DNA of 64,000 nucleotides from Bacteroidota bacterium. Lineage in GTDB: Bacteria > Bacteroidota > Bacteroidia > Chitinophagales > Chitinophagaceae. Of this stretch, positions 19,083 through 28,297 are shown in pieces. The position numbers and the translations under genes are program-made. The stretch lies in NCBI GenBank assembly GCA_018267575.1, contig JAFDYF010000104.1, forward strand, positions 1 through 64,000. Direction: 5' to 3'. Within the stretch, counting starts at the first letter, position 1; each line of letters begins with the position of its first letter. The notes beneath the pieces were generated by a model, which saw only the letters and a program-made list of their open reading frames with translations, was not told the origin of the DNA and made no database searches.

Positions 19083-20201
19083 CTAATCATAATCTGTTCT
19101 TTCAAATTTATAGTAACCAATCCTAAAAAATAACATCGCAAAAAGGAAACAAAGCAAATACAAAGAAGTAAGCCCTATACTGTTTAAAAATGCATATTGG
19201 ATACAAAATATTACCAACAGAATTTTTAAAAAATCTTTCATTGTAAAATATTTGATAAATGTAATACTGTTCATTAATAATAATAAGCTATAGCCGCATA
19301 ATGCAAAACGAGTTGCAATAGAGAATTCCAGATGTTTTGGAACGAGCATTATCAATATGATAAACTCGGGGATTAGTAAGATGAAGTACAATATCGAATA
19401 ATTGAGAAATCTTTTGAAATATGAAACAGGCAGCCCTCTATAAAAAAATAAATACACTTCCTCAAATTGTCTGATTCTATAAACAATTACCCCATTTGCC
19501 AGAATCCCGAAATCAAAAAAAACAAACAGAACCCCGATATCATTAGATTCGGAGATTAAACCATTTCGGGAAATCATATAAATAAGTCCACAGGTAAATA
19601 ATTTCAAACCTAACCATAATAATTTTTGTTTTCTAACAACAAACTGTAGCAGAATAGTCTGGTAAGCTGGAAAAATATTGGCAAAGCTTACTGCAGAAAT
19701 TTTCGATTTCCTTCGTTGATACTTCAATAAATGTACATACCAGATGGCAGGTAAGAAACAGAGCGCAAACAAGAATGAAAATACAAAAAATAATGGAGCA
19801 TAGAGATGCTGCTTCAGTCCACAATGCAAAATAAATAAAGCATAAGCCAGTATGGGCAACATGAGCCAAACCTGAACAACAAAAAAAAGACCAACTCTTT
19901 TTGACTTAGCAAAAGAATTATATATTGAGTTGAAGCTATATTCAGGTTTGTTAAACAAAAGGGATACAAAGGCAACACATTTGTGCGAATATATTAACCA
20001 AACGAAAAAAATTGAGATAAGAAAAATGTTGTTTGATAGCATTCCTATGCACAAAGAATAATGATATTCATATAAACCTGCTCCAGATTGCTCACTCACA
20101 ACAAAAAACATCATTGCAAAGATGAAAATAAAAATGCCTGCATTCTCTTTATAAAATGGCTTTACAAAAAGCTGAAATAAAATTTTACTTGGAGGTCGCA
20201 T
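19083..20201 (-). CDS. Multi-spanning membrane protein, likely permease partner of the adjacent ABC ATPase
   Basis: 372 aa with about ten hydrophobic segments and very high A+T content. No recognised family motif, but its start codon follows the stop of the ATPase gene without a gap (20202/20201), so the two are translationally coupled and should form an ABC-2-type exporter. Loops are short and basic. Such two-gene exporters in Bacteroidota act in peptide or bacteriocin export, self-immunity or lipid traffic; nothing here fixes the substrate. Downstream there is no clear terminator before the repeat at 18.9 kb. Confidence 0.65.
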   Translation of the reverse strand: MRPPSKILFQLFVKPFYKENAGIFIFIFAMMFFVVSEQSGAGLYEYHYSLCIGMLSNNIFLISIFFVWLIYSHKCVAFVSLLFNKPEYSFNSIYNSFAKSKRVGLFFVVQVWLMLPILAYALFILHCGLKQHLYAPLFFVFSFLFALCFLPAIWYVHLLKYQRRKSKISAVSFANIFPAYQTILLQFVVRKQKLLWLGLKLFTCGLIYMISRNGLISESNDIGVLFVFFDFGILANGVIVYRIRQFEEVYLFFYRGLPVSYFKRFLNYSILYFILLIPEFIILIMLVPKHLEFSIATRFALCGYSLLLLMNSITFIKYFTMKDFLKILLVIFCIQYAFLNSIGLTSLYLLCFLFAMLFFRIGYYKFERTDYD

Positions 20202-20825
20202 TTATAATACTGTTTGATTTACAACAGTAAGCTCTTGGGAATGTGCCAATAGCCTACCGTCTAATCCCTGATGAGAACTTAAAATAAAAGAAGTATCACC
20301 ATTTTTATATTTTTCAAGAATCAAAGAACATAATACTGATAAACCTTCGGGGTCTAAAGTAATCAAAGCTTCGTCAAGTACAATTAGTTTTTGGTTGCCC
20401 AAAAAAGCAAGAGCAAGAGATAATTTCTTTATCATTCCCGTAGAATATGTTCCAATCTTTATATTTATGTATTCAGTCATTTTGAAAATTTCAACTAGTG
20501 TATTGATGTCACTTTTTGAAACCCTGCGGATATTCTGATATAACAATAACAAATCAGTACCGGTCAAAAAATCCGGGTATAAGGGCTCCGCCTCCGCCCA
20601 GCTAATATTTTGCAGGTATTCTACTGGCAAAGATTTTAAGCTGGTCTGATTAAATTGAATATCTCCTTCGAATGGAAGCAACCCTACAATCATCTTGAGG
20701 AGGGTTGTTTTACCTGAACCATTTGCCCCCTTGACCCAGTAAATTCCGCTTTCAATTTCCAAGTGTGGAATTTTTAGAATGAGTCTTTCGTTATAGTATT
20801 TATTTATGTTTGATAATTTCAACAT
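20202..20825 (-). CDS. ABC transporter ATP-binding protein
   Basis: 207 aa, a short single-domain ATPase. Walker A 'GANGSGKTTLLKM' (~residues 33-45), signature region 'YSTGMIKKLSLALA' (~128), where the usual LSGGQ is replaced by STGM, Walker B 'LIVLDEA' (~148) with catalytic Glu, and 'LSSHQG' with the switch His. It energises the membrane protein encoded immediately downstream. The degenerate signature is typical of small ABC-2 exporters. The gene lies behind repeat copy D, which probably supplies its promoter. Confidence 0.85.
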   Translation of the reverse strand: MLKLSNINKYYNERLILKIPHLEIESGIYWVKGANGSGKTTLLKMIVGLLPFEGDIQFNQTSLKSLPVEYLQNISWAEAEPLYPDFLTGTDLLLLYQNIRRVSKSDINTLVEIFKMTEYINIKIGTYSTGMIKKLSLALAFLGNQKLIVLDEALITLDPEGLSVLCSLILEKYKNGDTSFILSSHQGLDGRLLAHSQELTVVNQTVL

Positions 20826-20890
20826 GTACTTGGGAAATCAATTTTTGCAATTATTGGAAGTTCTGATATTGTCTTGGACAGCTATCGCAC

Positions 20891-21000
20891 AACGGTCAGG
20901 GCTTGGCTTTTTGTGGCGTTATTTGAAATCCGCCTGTCCGAACCGGAGCTAGGTTAAAGGTACAACAGTTGATAATATTTCCTAAAGCCCGGACCTATCC
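20891..21000 (-). repeat. Promoter-like intergenic repeat, copy D
   Basis: On the minus strand: GGATAGGTCCGGGCTTTAGG, TTGTACCTTTAACCTAGC (box TAccTTTA), GGTTCGGACAGGCGGATTTC, AAATAACGCCACAAAAAGCC, then CCCTGACCGTTGTG. This is the most complete copy. It ends about 65 nt before the ATP-binding protein gene and points towards it. Confidence 0.65.
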
Positions 21001-21041
21001 ATCAACCACAAAATCCCATGCCCATGCTTGCTGTAGGTTTA

Positions 21042-22106
21042 TTATCTTTCGTAATTCGGTTTGCTAAGCGGAATGGGTGTCGTATTCAGAAGCACCCACC
21101 TCGTTGCTAGTTCACATAAATAATTGAGTTCGTCTATTTCGGCGTTACCCATTTTACGAATATCTTCCACCAGTGAATGAGCTGTATCGAGTTCATTCAC
21201 TGGTAGGGAATTATGTGTGGCTAGGTGTACCAGAAAGGCGTCCAACATTTTCCTGAAATCGATATCCCAGTTTGCAGCACCGTTTCTATATATTTCATCC
21301 CGCACTTTTCCTGCGATACGAATCACTTCACCTTGTAAGGTTTTTGCACTACCATTTGAAGGGATTAAAAGGTCCCACAATTCTTCAAACTGCTTTTGAC
21401 AAATTTTACTATTCACTACAATTGGGGATACCCCATCATGCATAATGCGTTTTTTGACAGGAGGGACATTAAAAATTTCATAAAGCTGGTTCAGTGCACG
21501 GTCTGTTTCTGGTAGGAATTCTTTGTTGAAATTTTCCCGGTGAAACTCAAAGTTTTCGCCAATGCGAGTTACCGCATCTCTCATGGTTTGGGTTATTTCA
21601 CTAATGCTTTGTAGTAATATTTTGGATATTTCTACCAAATGAATAATGTCAATATTACTGGCCCGTTTTAATGCCCTTTCAAGTGGAGTCTGATTTTCTT
21701 TATTTAAAGCCTTGGCATATGCTCCATATTCAATCAATTTTTGGACGGAGGAAGCGCTAAAACTGCTACCTGCAGCAAAATGCAAAGGCGTGTCGCCATA
21801 TTTGTCCACGGCATTTACATTTGCCCCAAGTTCTAAAAATACAGCTAGGTTAGCACTTCTCGCCATCGCCTGGCAATGAAGTGCAGTACGTTCATAAACA
21901 TCCATGGCTTCAATATCCGCTCCCTTTTCTACCAACCAACGCACAAGTCCAGCAGGAATATTAAAAAAACTAAGGGCCGTTGATTTTCCATAACCGCCTC
22001 TTGCATCCAACTCGCAAGTCTCAAATACTTTTTTGAGGTTTTCGATATTATTTTCCTTGATTAATTCAGCGAAGTTTTTGGGAAGTATCTTTTTCTTTTT
22101 TGCCAT
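21042..22106 (-). CDS. Ankyrin-repeat protein
   Basis: 354 aa, no signal peptide or membrane segment, so probably cytoplasmic. The first ~150 residues hold about four ankyrin repeats: 'GGYGKSTALSFFN', 'DVYERTALHCQAMA', 'DKYGDTPLHFAAG' and 'NKENQTPLERALK' are the TPLH-type repeat cores. The remaining ~200 residues are helical and unrecognised. Ankyrin repeats bind other proteins; the target is unknown. Isolated gene behind repeat copy E, near the ABC pair of the same island. Confidence 0.8.
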   Translation of the reverse strand: MAKKKKILPKNFAELIKENNIENLKKVFETCELDARGGYGKSTALSFFNIPAGLVRWLVEKGADIEAMDVYERTALHCQAMARSANLAVFLELGANVNAVDKYGDTPLHFAAGSSFSASSVQKLIEYGAYAKALNKENQTPLERALKRASNIDIIHLVEISKILLQSISEITQTMRDAVTRIGENFEFHRENFNKEFLPETDRALNQLYEIFNVPPVKKRIMHDGVSPIVVNSKICQKQFEELWDLLIPSNGSAKTLQGEVIRIAGKVRDEIYRNGAANWDIDFRKMLDAFLVHLATHNSLPVNELDTAHSLVEDIRKMGNAEIDELNYLCELATRWVLLNTTPIPLSKPNYER

Positions 22107-22140
22107 TTTCTCTCGGTTTCAGGTCGGTTAAAATTAAAGC

Positions 22141-22250
22141 CAACGGTATGGGATTTGCGTTTTGTGGCAGTATTTGAAATCCGCCCACATAGACCGCTAA
22201 ACGGCTAAAGATACTAAAGTTAGGACTTGAACTAAAGCTTGGACCTATCT
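22141..22250 (-). repeat. Promoter-like intergenic repeat, copy E
   Basis: On the minus strand: GATAGGTCCAAGCTTTAG, TAGTATCTTTAGCCG (box TAtcTTTA), GGGCGGATTTCAAATAC, TGCCACAAAACGCAAAT, CCCATACCGTTGGC. Ends about 35 nt before the ankyrin-repeat gene. Its first and last elements are those of copies A, B and D. Confidence 0.6.
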
Positions 22251-22302
22251 TGAACCAACGAATCATCTAATATTGCTATCACCGAGCTACCCCAACACAA
22301 AC

Positions 22303-22329
22303 AATGGCGAAATTTAATGCTTCGCCATT
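22303..22329 (-). terminator. Hairpin terminator after the 781-aa secreted protein gene
   Basis: Stem 22303-22311 with 22321-22329 (AATGGCGAA/TTCGCCATT), loop of 9 nt, starting 2 nt after the stop codon in the minus direction and followed by TGTTTGTG. Confidence 0.55.
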
Positions 22330-22331
22330 TA

Positions 22332-24641
22332 TCAATACCCGCCTGCTATATCCCTAACCAAATGTATCGGGGTGCCTTTACTGCCTGCATTCGATGGGCT
22401 GATAGGATATAAATCCCAATGGTCATGATCGACAGCCATGATCTCCCAATTCCTGGTAGGATCTGCCAGCAGTTTTTTCACCCAGCTTGGGAAGGCGTTG
22501 GCGGCCCTGGCATTTTCCCAAGTCCGTATGGCATGGAAGATTTCATATTTGTGCGGGCAACGCTCGACAGATCTTTGGTTTAAAGGCATGATGTAGGTTG
22601 CTCCAATACCTACAGAAATAGCTTCAATATGCTCATATTCTTTTGCGGTGGACAAAGAATCGATCCCAAAATTTCCACCAAATGTGCAAGGGAAATAATT
22701 GGCAAATGCCACATTGCGCAGGTCTTTTCCTTCGCTCGTCGTGCTCCCCCATTGATCGGTTGAAAGATCGTACATATTTTTTCCGCCACCCACATTCCAT
22801 ACGCTCTGATAATGCCATGAACCTTCCGACAAGGTTGCACCGGATATGCGCAAATAGGGTATCTGATGTAAAGAAGCCCTATCAAACATTTTTCTAAAAA
22901 AACGCTTTACGGAATAATAACCATGACCGTTGTCAAACAAAAACTCCTGACCATCCAGGTCCATAAACCCAATTCCATTGATGTTGCTTACATCGGCATA
23001 ATACTCTGCAATTTTATCCTGTAAATACATATCGGGGATCAAACCCTCATATCCATAATCCAGACTCACCTGCAGTTTATATAAAGTATCGCCCGCTTTA
23101 TGGTTCGCTTTCTGGGTGTCCCAGTAGCCACGTTTCACATTTTTCAACGTATAGGGAGGCCTGTCTGTAACCCCAGCGTAATAAATAAGCTCCTTCCCTA
23201 TTTTTATGATATTCAGATCGGCACTATGGCCCTCCCATGAAGCGATCTCGTTTAAAAATTGTGGATTGTTCACAAGCAGGTCCGTGTCTGTTTCATTGAT
23301 GTTTTTTGCAAGAAGGCGCTTTTGTTGATAGCAGATACTGTCGCTTGGCACAGGGCTGGCATCCTTTGTCCCGGGAGCCAGCGCGGTGGTTATGGTATGC
23401 CTCCCCATCAGAATACCAAGAGGGTTTGAGATTTCCGTAAACTCCTTATGTGATTTATTCCCGCTTGTAAAATGGAATGGTTTTGTCTCAAAATTTTTCC
23501 CATCGATATATCCTTCGTTACCGCGGTCCACTTTAAAATAGGGCAGGTCATTTGCTTCAATGGCTTTGAACCCCATTTGAGAAACATAGCTGATGGTACT
23601 ATCAAATAAATTTCCCTCGGTGCTTACATCCGGTATATATCTGGCCGGGTCCTTCACCCATTTGCCATTGATGACAGGATATGGCAGACCTTCAGCCAGT
23701 ACAATATGCTCCATCACATCCAAAAGGGCCGTGCTATCAGGGCTTCCCCATAAAGCAATGGAAGAACCGATATAATCCACCCCGGGCAGTCTCTGTACCT
23801 CCTGGTGATTGGGCTCATCCGTTTTCAAGAAGGGGATCAATGAAAACAAAATATTCCCTTTTTGGCTTCTGTCCCTGGCATGGTAAGTGATGGAAATCCT
23901 TCCCATGCTGTCAACCGTAGCACTGTTGCCATAAAGGATCCGATAATATTCTTCAGGGTGGGAATAAAAGGCAAGGTCACTGATCCCATCACCGCCAATT
24001 GGGAACAACTGTCCTTCATGCAGGTTTGCGGGGAGTGGAAAACGTTTAGCATCCGGCGTATGGATCATATATTGAAAAGGGGCTGCATCGCCTTCGGTAG
24101 TTGAGTTTCCCCCAATCGTGATATCATTCAGGGCCAAGGCCCCAATGGCAAAGTTGACCGCTTCCGTAGTATCTCTCGCCACACCAATGACTTCCCCAAA
24201 CAGATTACTGATATTGGTATTGAAAGGGCCCCATTGAATATCATCTATCCCATTTCGGGGGGTTAAGGAACGCAAACTCAGTTTGAAATATTTACTTTTT
24301 CTTTCGAAACGAATGACTGCTTTTGAACCATTTATATAAGACAAACTAAACTCACCCGTGCTGGGGTTATACTGGGCAGATTGCGGATAATAATATTGTT
24401 TCTTTTTTGAATCATATAAACAGATCATAGGGGATGGCTTATGGAAGGCACTCAACTCCTGGTTTGGCACCCGAGTGATATTGCTCATGCTGCTGATAAA
24501 ACCAAACCGGTCTATATGAATTTTCAAATAATCGGTTTGAAAATCCCATTGCGAAAAAAGTTGGAGGAATGTAAAGACACTGCCGAGCATCGTCAATGCC
24601 ATCCTAACCAAAAACTGTTTTTGTTGACTATCCTTTCTCAT
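22332..24641 (-). CDS. Large secreted protein, unrecognised; possible (beta/alpha)8 glycoside hydrolase
   Basis: About 769 aa from ATG 24641 (MRKDS), which puts a hydrophobic signal segment at residues ~10-30; the upstream ATG at 24677 gives 12 more residues. Residues ~40-300 look beta-rich. The second half has strand-like segments with acidic ends typical of a TIM barrel: 'GFKAIEANDLPYF', 'DYGYEGLIPDMYL', 'GIGFMDLDGQEF' (~560) and 'HQIPYLRISGA'. The DLDG segment is a candidate nucleophile, as in clan GH-D. I cannot assign a family. It sits at the end of the glycan locus, behind the TonB/DUF4249 genes, and has its own terminator, so a glycan-active role is likely (inference). Confidence 0.6.
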   Translation of the reverse strand: MRKDSQQKQFLVRMALTMLGSVFTFLQLFSQWDFQTDYLKIHIDRFGFISSMSNITRVPNQELSAFHKPSPMICLYDSKKKQYYYPQSAQYNPSTGEFSLSYINGSKAVIRFERKSKYFKLSLRSLTPRNGIDDIQWGPFNTNISNLFGEVIGVARDTTEAVNFAIGALALNDITIGGNSTTEGDAAPFQYMIHTPDAKRFPLPANLHEGQLFPIGGDGISDLAFYSHPEEYYRILYGNSATVDSMGRISITYHARDRSQKGNILFSLIPFLKTDEPNHQEVQRLPGVDYIGSSIALWGSPDSTALLDVMEHIVLAEGLPYPVINGKWVKDPARYIPDVSTEGNLFDSTISYVSQMGFKAIEANDLPYFKVDRGNEGYIDGKNFETKPFHFTSGNKSHKEFTEISNPLGILMGRHTITTALAPGTKDASPVPSDSICYQQKRLLAKNINETDTDLLVNNPQFLNEIASWEGHSADLNIIKIGKELIYYAGVTDRPPYTLKNVKRGYWDTQKANHKAGDTLYKLQVSLDYGYEGLIPDMYLQDKIAEYYADVSNINGIGFMDLDGQEFLFDNGHGYYSVKRFFRKMFDRASLHQIPYLRISGATLSEGSWHYQSVWNVGGGKNMYDLSTDQWGSTTSEGKDLRNVAFANYFPCTFGGNFGIDSLSTAKEYEHIEAISVGIGATYIMPLNQRSVERCPHKYEIFHAIRTWENARAANAFPSWVKKLLADPTRNWEIMAVDHDHWDLYPISPSNAGSKGTPIHLVRDIAGGY

Positions 24642-24867
24642 ATAACCATCTAAAGTAAAATAAAAGGGCGTACCCACATATTTAATTTATCCTTCCAATT
24701 CGCAGGTACTTAAAAGATAAAATTTTACAGCCGTCATTAACGGCATCCTATGATTTTACCAACACTAAAAAGTATTTATAAAATCAAGGATAGAAGTATC
24801 CCTAAGTACATTCCGCCTTTTACCATCCATGTCCAAAACCACAATGGCCTTATTATATTTATCTATA

Positions 24868-25779
24868 CTACCTGAGCGTGTCCGTTTGGTATTGCCGCAA
24901 TGCAAATATGCCCGCCCCATTATTGACATTGGAATATACTAGCACTGGCTCTGAGTAAGGATCGCCAAGGGTGCGTTGGTAATTGATATAACTGCGTTGG
25001 TATTTGTAAAGGTTTTTGGAAATGTGGTTACTGTTGAGGATGTATTTATAATCTTCCCCCGATTGGCTGGGGACATATAACTGAACTGTTTTTTGCTTGC
25101 CATTAAAATTCTTGTCCTGATAAAAAACAGTCCCATATTTCAAAACCGTTACCGTTCCCGGTTCTGATTTGCCCAGATCGATTTCCGCATCTGCATCAAA
25201 AATCAAAAACCCCGTTTTCAATGAAAGACTGGATAGATTGAACGAGTAGTAATCGTTGGTAGCAACAGGATCGGTAAAGGTTATTTCGATCTGGTCGCAA
25301 CTGGTTGGCGAACTGCTGACTTCTGGTATCACAAATTTCTTGGCATTGCTTTTCAGGGTTATTGTAAATGGCACTTGGCTTGGCATGATATCTTCGGCGG
25401 TGGCGCTTTTATATCCACTGGCACTTACCACCATCTTGTAAGTTTTTAGCCCCGTATAATGGTTAAATTTATTGCTTAAATATTTGCCCGAATATTGAAA
25501 AGTATAGGGGTCCGTTATCAATGAGTCCACCAATACCCCATTTTCATAAACCAATGCAGTGGCATTATAAATGTTCGAAAACTCAATAGAGCCTTCAGAA
25601 ATACGTTTGCTTTCTTTCAGGCTGCCATCAAGGTAGTAGGTGTTGCCCCCATCCTTGGTAAAATTGCTATAGTTGATCGTGATCATCGAGCTATGGGGGA
25701 TATTCACTGTAACTGTTTTTTTGCAGGCACTAATGCCAAGGACAATTATAACAAAGATCAAAATGCGTTTATTTTTCAT
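24868..25779 (-). CDS. DUF4249-family lipoprotein, partner of a TonB-dependent receptor
   Basis: About 303 aa from ATG 25779 (MKNKR). This start gives a clean lipoprotein signal with Cys in 'GISACKK' that the longer start at 25803 would bury. Beta-rich throughout, with the early 'ITINYSNFTKDGG' and the 'SASGYKSATAEDIMPSQVP' segment characteristic of DUF4249 domains. These surface lipoproteins nearly always follow a TonB receptor in Bacteroidota, as here (68 nt after the receptor gene). They are assumed to capture its ligand, as SusD does for SusC. Ligand unknown. Confidence 0.75.
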   Translation of the reverse strand: MKNKRILIFVIIVLGISACKKTVTVNIPHSSMITINYSNFTKDGGNTYYLDGSLKESKRISEGSIEFSNIYNATALVYENGVLVDSLITDPYTFQYSGKYLSNKFNHYTGLKTYKMVVSASGYKSATAEDIMPSQVPFTITLKSNAKKFVIPEVSSSPTSCDQIEITFTDPVATNDYYSFNLSSLSLKTGFLIFDADAEIDLGKSEPGTVTVLKYGTVFYQDKNFNGKQKTVQLYVPSQSGEDYKYILNSNHISKNLYKYQRSYINYQRTLGDPYSEPVLVYSNVNNGAGIFALRQYQTDTLR

Positions 25780-25846
25780 GTTTTTATTTTTTGCACAAAT
25801 CATTTTTCAATGAATGTGGTTCAGTTTTTAAAGATTGTTTGCTACA

Positions 25847-28201
25847 CTAAAATTTTAAAGAATAACCTATGGAAGGAATGATTGGGAACAAAGACTCCTG
25901 TACAAAAATAGTATGGCCATTACTGTTATTGCTCGGGTAAATGAAATAAGGGTTTGCACGGTTATAGGCATTGTACAGACCAAAAGTCCAGGTACGCTCA
26001 AAACCACGCTTTGTTGTTTTATGAAAGTTGACAGCCAAATCCAATCGGTGGTAAGAAGGCATCCTATAATTGTTCCTGCTCCCATAATGGAATATATAAC
26101 CTATGTAGGTTGACCAATCATATATGCCTTGAATACCTACCGGGCTGCTGTACTGATAGTCGGGCATGCTGATGGAATTTCCGGTCTCGAATACCCAATT
26201 GGCGGAAAGATCAATATTTTTTCGGAGCTTATATAATACGGCAATCTTAAAATCGTGCCTCCTGTCATATTTATAGGGAAAGACTCGGCCCTCATTGATG
26301 GTGGGGAATTTACGGTTGTTAAAACTCAGGGTATAACCCACAAGCCCCGTCAGCCTGCCATATTTTTTTTGGAAGAAGGTTTCCAGGCCATAACTCCAGC
26401 CCTTCCCCATCTCTACCATATCTTCCCAGCTTTGATTTTTATTCAGGTAACTTGTCCCGTCCTTATATTCTATCACATTTTTCATTGTCTTATAATATGC
26501 TTCCACACTAAACTCATATCCTTTGTCAGTGGTGTGAGCCACACCCAATGCAAACTGGTCTGAGGTTTGTGGTTTTATTTTATCGGTAATGGGTACCCAT
26601 AAATCAGTGGGCAGACCAACAGAACTGTTCGACAACAATTCAATATACTGGGCCATATTGCTATAGCTTGCTTTGATGCTCCAAGTGGGTTTTATCAAAT
26701 ACCTCACCGACACTCGCGGCTGCAAAGAAGTGTAAAAATGATTGGGTGTTTTAAAGCCCGAGAAATGCACACCGATATTTGCTTTTAGCTTTTTTGAAAA
26801 TGAAATATCATCCTCGATATAACTATCGATTTCTGGCACCTGCGAAACATTGAATGTGGTATCGGTGTTTACAGAGGGCAGTGAGCTGCTCTTTAACGCA
26901 ACAGCATTGGGGGTAAATGTATGAAAGGTAACCCCGGCCCCCATTTTTATGGTATGATAAGGGTTGTTATAGATATCCAGATCGTACTTCAAACCAAAGT
27001 CCCTTATTTTGGATCGGTTCAAACTCGAAAAGGAATTTAGTTGGCCTGTGCTATCTTTGGCCAGCATGGAGTTGGCCACATTGAATTGGTACTGGCTATA
27101 GGTTGCCGAGAGGTTCCCAAAAACTTTATTGCCAAATTGATGGTTCCACCTAGCCATGCCCGTGATATTGCCCCAGTCAATATTCGCAGAAAAAACCTGT
27201 TTTTTATTTTCAAAGCCTTTGTCGAAAAACTTATCCTTGCCCATATAGGCACTCAGGTAAATATGGTCTTTGACACCTAGTTCATAATTGGTCTTGACAT
27301 TCAGGTCCCAAAAATAATAGCCGTTCGAGTTTGTGCCTCCAGAATTTAATTTTGATAAAGGGGTCAGTATGGCATCTATATACGACCTCCTAGCACTGAC
27401 CAGCCAGCTCCCCTTGTTTTTATTTCCCAATGCTCCTTCCAGCATAAACTTGGACGATACCAACCCTAGGCTCGCAGTTCCGTGTACCCCCTTAGTTTTT
27501 GCACCTTCTTTCATTCGTATATCCACAATACTACTCAGCCTTCCCCCAAACCTGGCCGGGAACCCACCTTTATATAATTCTACCGAGCTGATAGCATCTG
27601 TATTGAACACGCTAAAAAAACCATACACATGGCTCGCATTATAAACGGGTACGCCATCCAACAAAATCAAATTTTGATCGGGACCACCACCCCTTACATA
27701 AATGCCGGTCTGACCTTCATTGCCACCTTGCACCCCTGGCAAAAATTGCAATGCCTTCATAACATCCGGCTCTCCCAAAAAGGAAGGCATCTTTTTGATC
27801 AGTTCAATGGGCATCGAAATGGAACTCATCTGTGAACTGGTCTCTATCTTTTGTAGGCGTTGTGCCGTAACAACAACTGCCTGCAAATCGCCCTTCGAGC
27901 TAAGTGAAAAATCTTTTTGGATGCTCTGCCCATTTGAAATAAAAATGGTATCCCTGACCTTTTCATAACCCGAATAAGAGAGTTCGATGATGAGGCTATC
28001 GCCCCTATATGGAACAGTAACCGAATAGAAACCAAAATTGTTACTGGCAGTGCCAATATTGTATTGGGGCAACGCAATGCTTGCCCCAGCCAAACGCTCG
28101 CTTGTTTTTTTATCCTTTAAATAACCACTGATGGTAAACTTTTGGGAATAACTCTCTAGTTGAAAAATTAAAATGGACAAAACACTTACACATACTTTCA
28201 T
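25847..28201 (-). CDS. TonB-dependent outer-membrane receptor with carboxypeptidase-like N-terminal domain
   Basis: 784 aa. Signal peptide, then a CarboxypepD_reg-like domain ('KDKKTSERLAGASIALP', ~28-110). The plug follows, with 'VVVTAQRL' and 'GPDQNLILLDGVPVYN' (~115-230), and then the barrel, ending in 'GYSLKF' with a terminal Phe. It is smaller than SusC and lacks an STN domain, matching the class paired with DUF4249 lipoproteins. It imports an unknown ligand using the proton motive force through TonB. The long upstream region holds a good -7 promoter box at 28290-28297. Confidence 0.9.
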   Translation of the reverse strand: MKVCVSVLSILIFQLESYSQKFTISGYLKDKKTSERLAGASIALPQYNIGTASNNFGFYSVTVPYRGDSLIIELSYSGYEKVRDTIFISNGQSIQKDFSLSSKGDLQAVVVTAQRLQKIETSSQMSSISMPIELIKKMPSFLGEPDVMKALQFLPGVQGGNEGQTGIYVRGGGPDQNLILLDGVPVYNASHVYGFFSVFNTDAISSVELYKGGFPARFGGRLSSIVDIRMKEGAKTKGVHGTASLGLVSSKFMLEGALGNKNKGSWLVSARRSYIDAILTPLSKLNSGGTNSNGYYFWDLNVKTNYELGVKDHIYLSAYMGKDKFFDKGFENKKQVFSANIDWGNITGMARWNHQFGNKVFGNLSATYSQYQFNVANSMLAKDSTGQLNSFSSLNRSKIRDFGLKYDLDIYNNPYHTIKMGAGVTFHTFTPNAVALKSSSLPSVNTDTTFNVSQVPEIDSYIEDDISFSKKLKANIGVHFSGFKTPNHFYTSLQPRVSVRYLIKPTWSIKASYSNMAQYIELLSNSSVGLPTDLWVPITDKIKPQTSDQFALGVAHTTDKGYEFSVEAYYKTMKNVIEYKDGTSYLNKNQSWEDMVEMGKGWSYGLETFFQKKYGRLTGLVGYTLSFNNRKFPTINEGRVFPYKYDRRHDFKIAVLYKLRKNIDLSANWVFETGNSISMPDYQYSSPVGIQGIYDWSTYIGYIFHYGSRNNYRMPSYHRLDLAVNFHKTTKRGFERTWTFGLYNAYNRANPYFIYPSNNSNGHTIFVQESLFPIIPSIGYSLKF

Positions 28202-28289
28202 AATGTTGCTTTTTCTTAAATAATAAATATGTAGAGTTCCTGTCCATGCCTGCGTAGATTAGTTAAAAGATTAAATTAAAATTGGGTTG

Positions 28290-28297
28290 CAAAAGTA
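28290..28297 (-). promoter_or_regulatory. Predicted -7 box for the TonB receptor/DUF4249 operon
   Basis: On the minus strand the bases read TACTTTTG, an exact match to the Bacteroidota -7 consensus TAnnTTTG, about 90 nt before the receptor start. No clear TTTG at -33, so activation by a regulator is possible. Confidence 0.4.

Noticed and set aside
19083..22250. Defence island (ABC pair plus ankyrin protein) as an anti-phage system
   Set aside because: No nuclease, toxin or other effector domain can be read in these genes; the shared feature is the repeat, which is reported separately.
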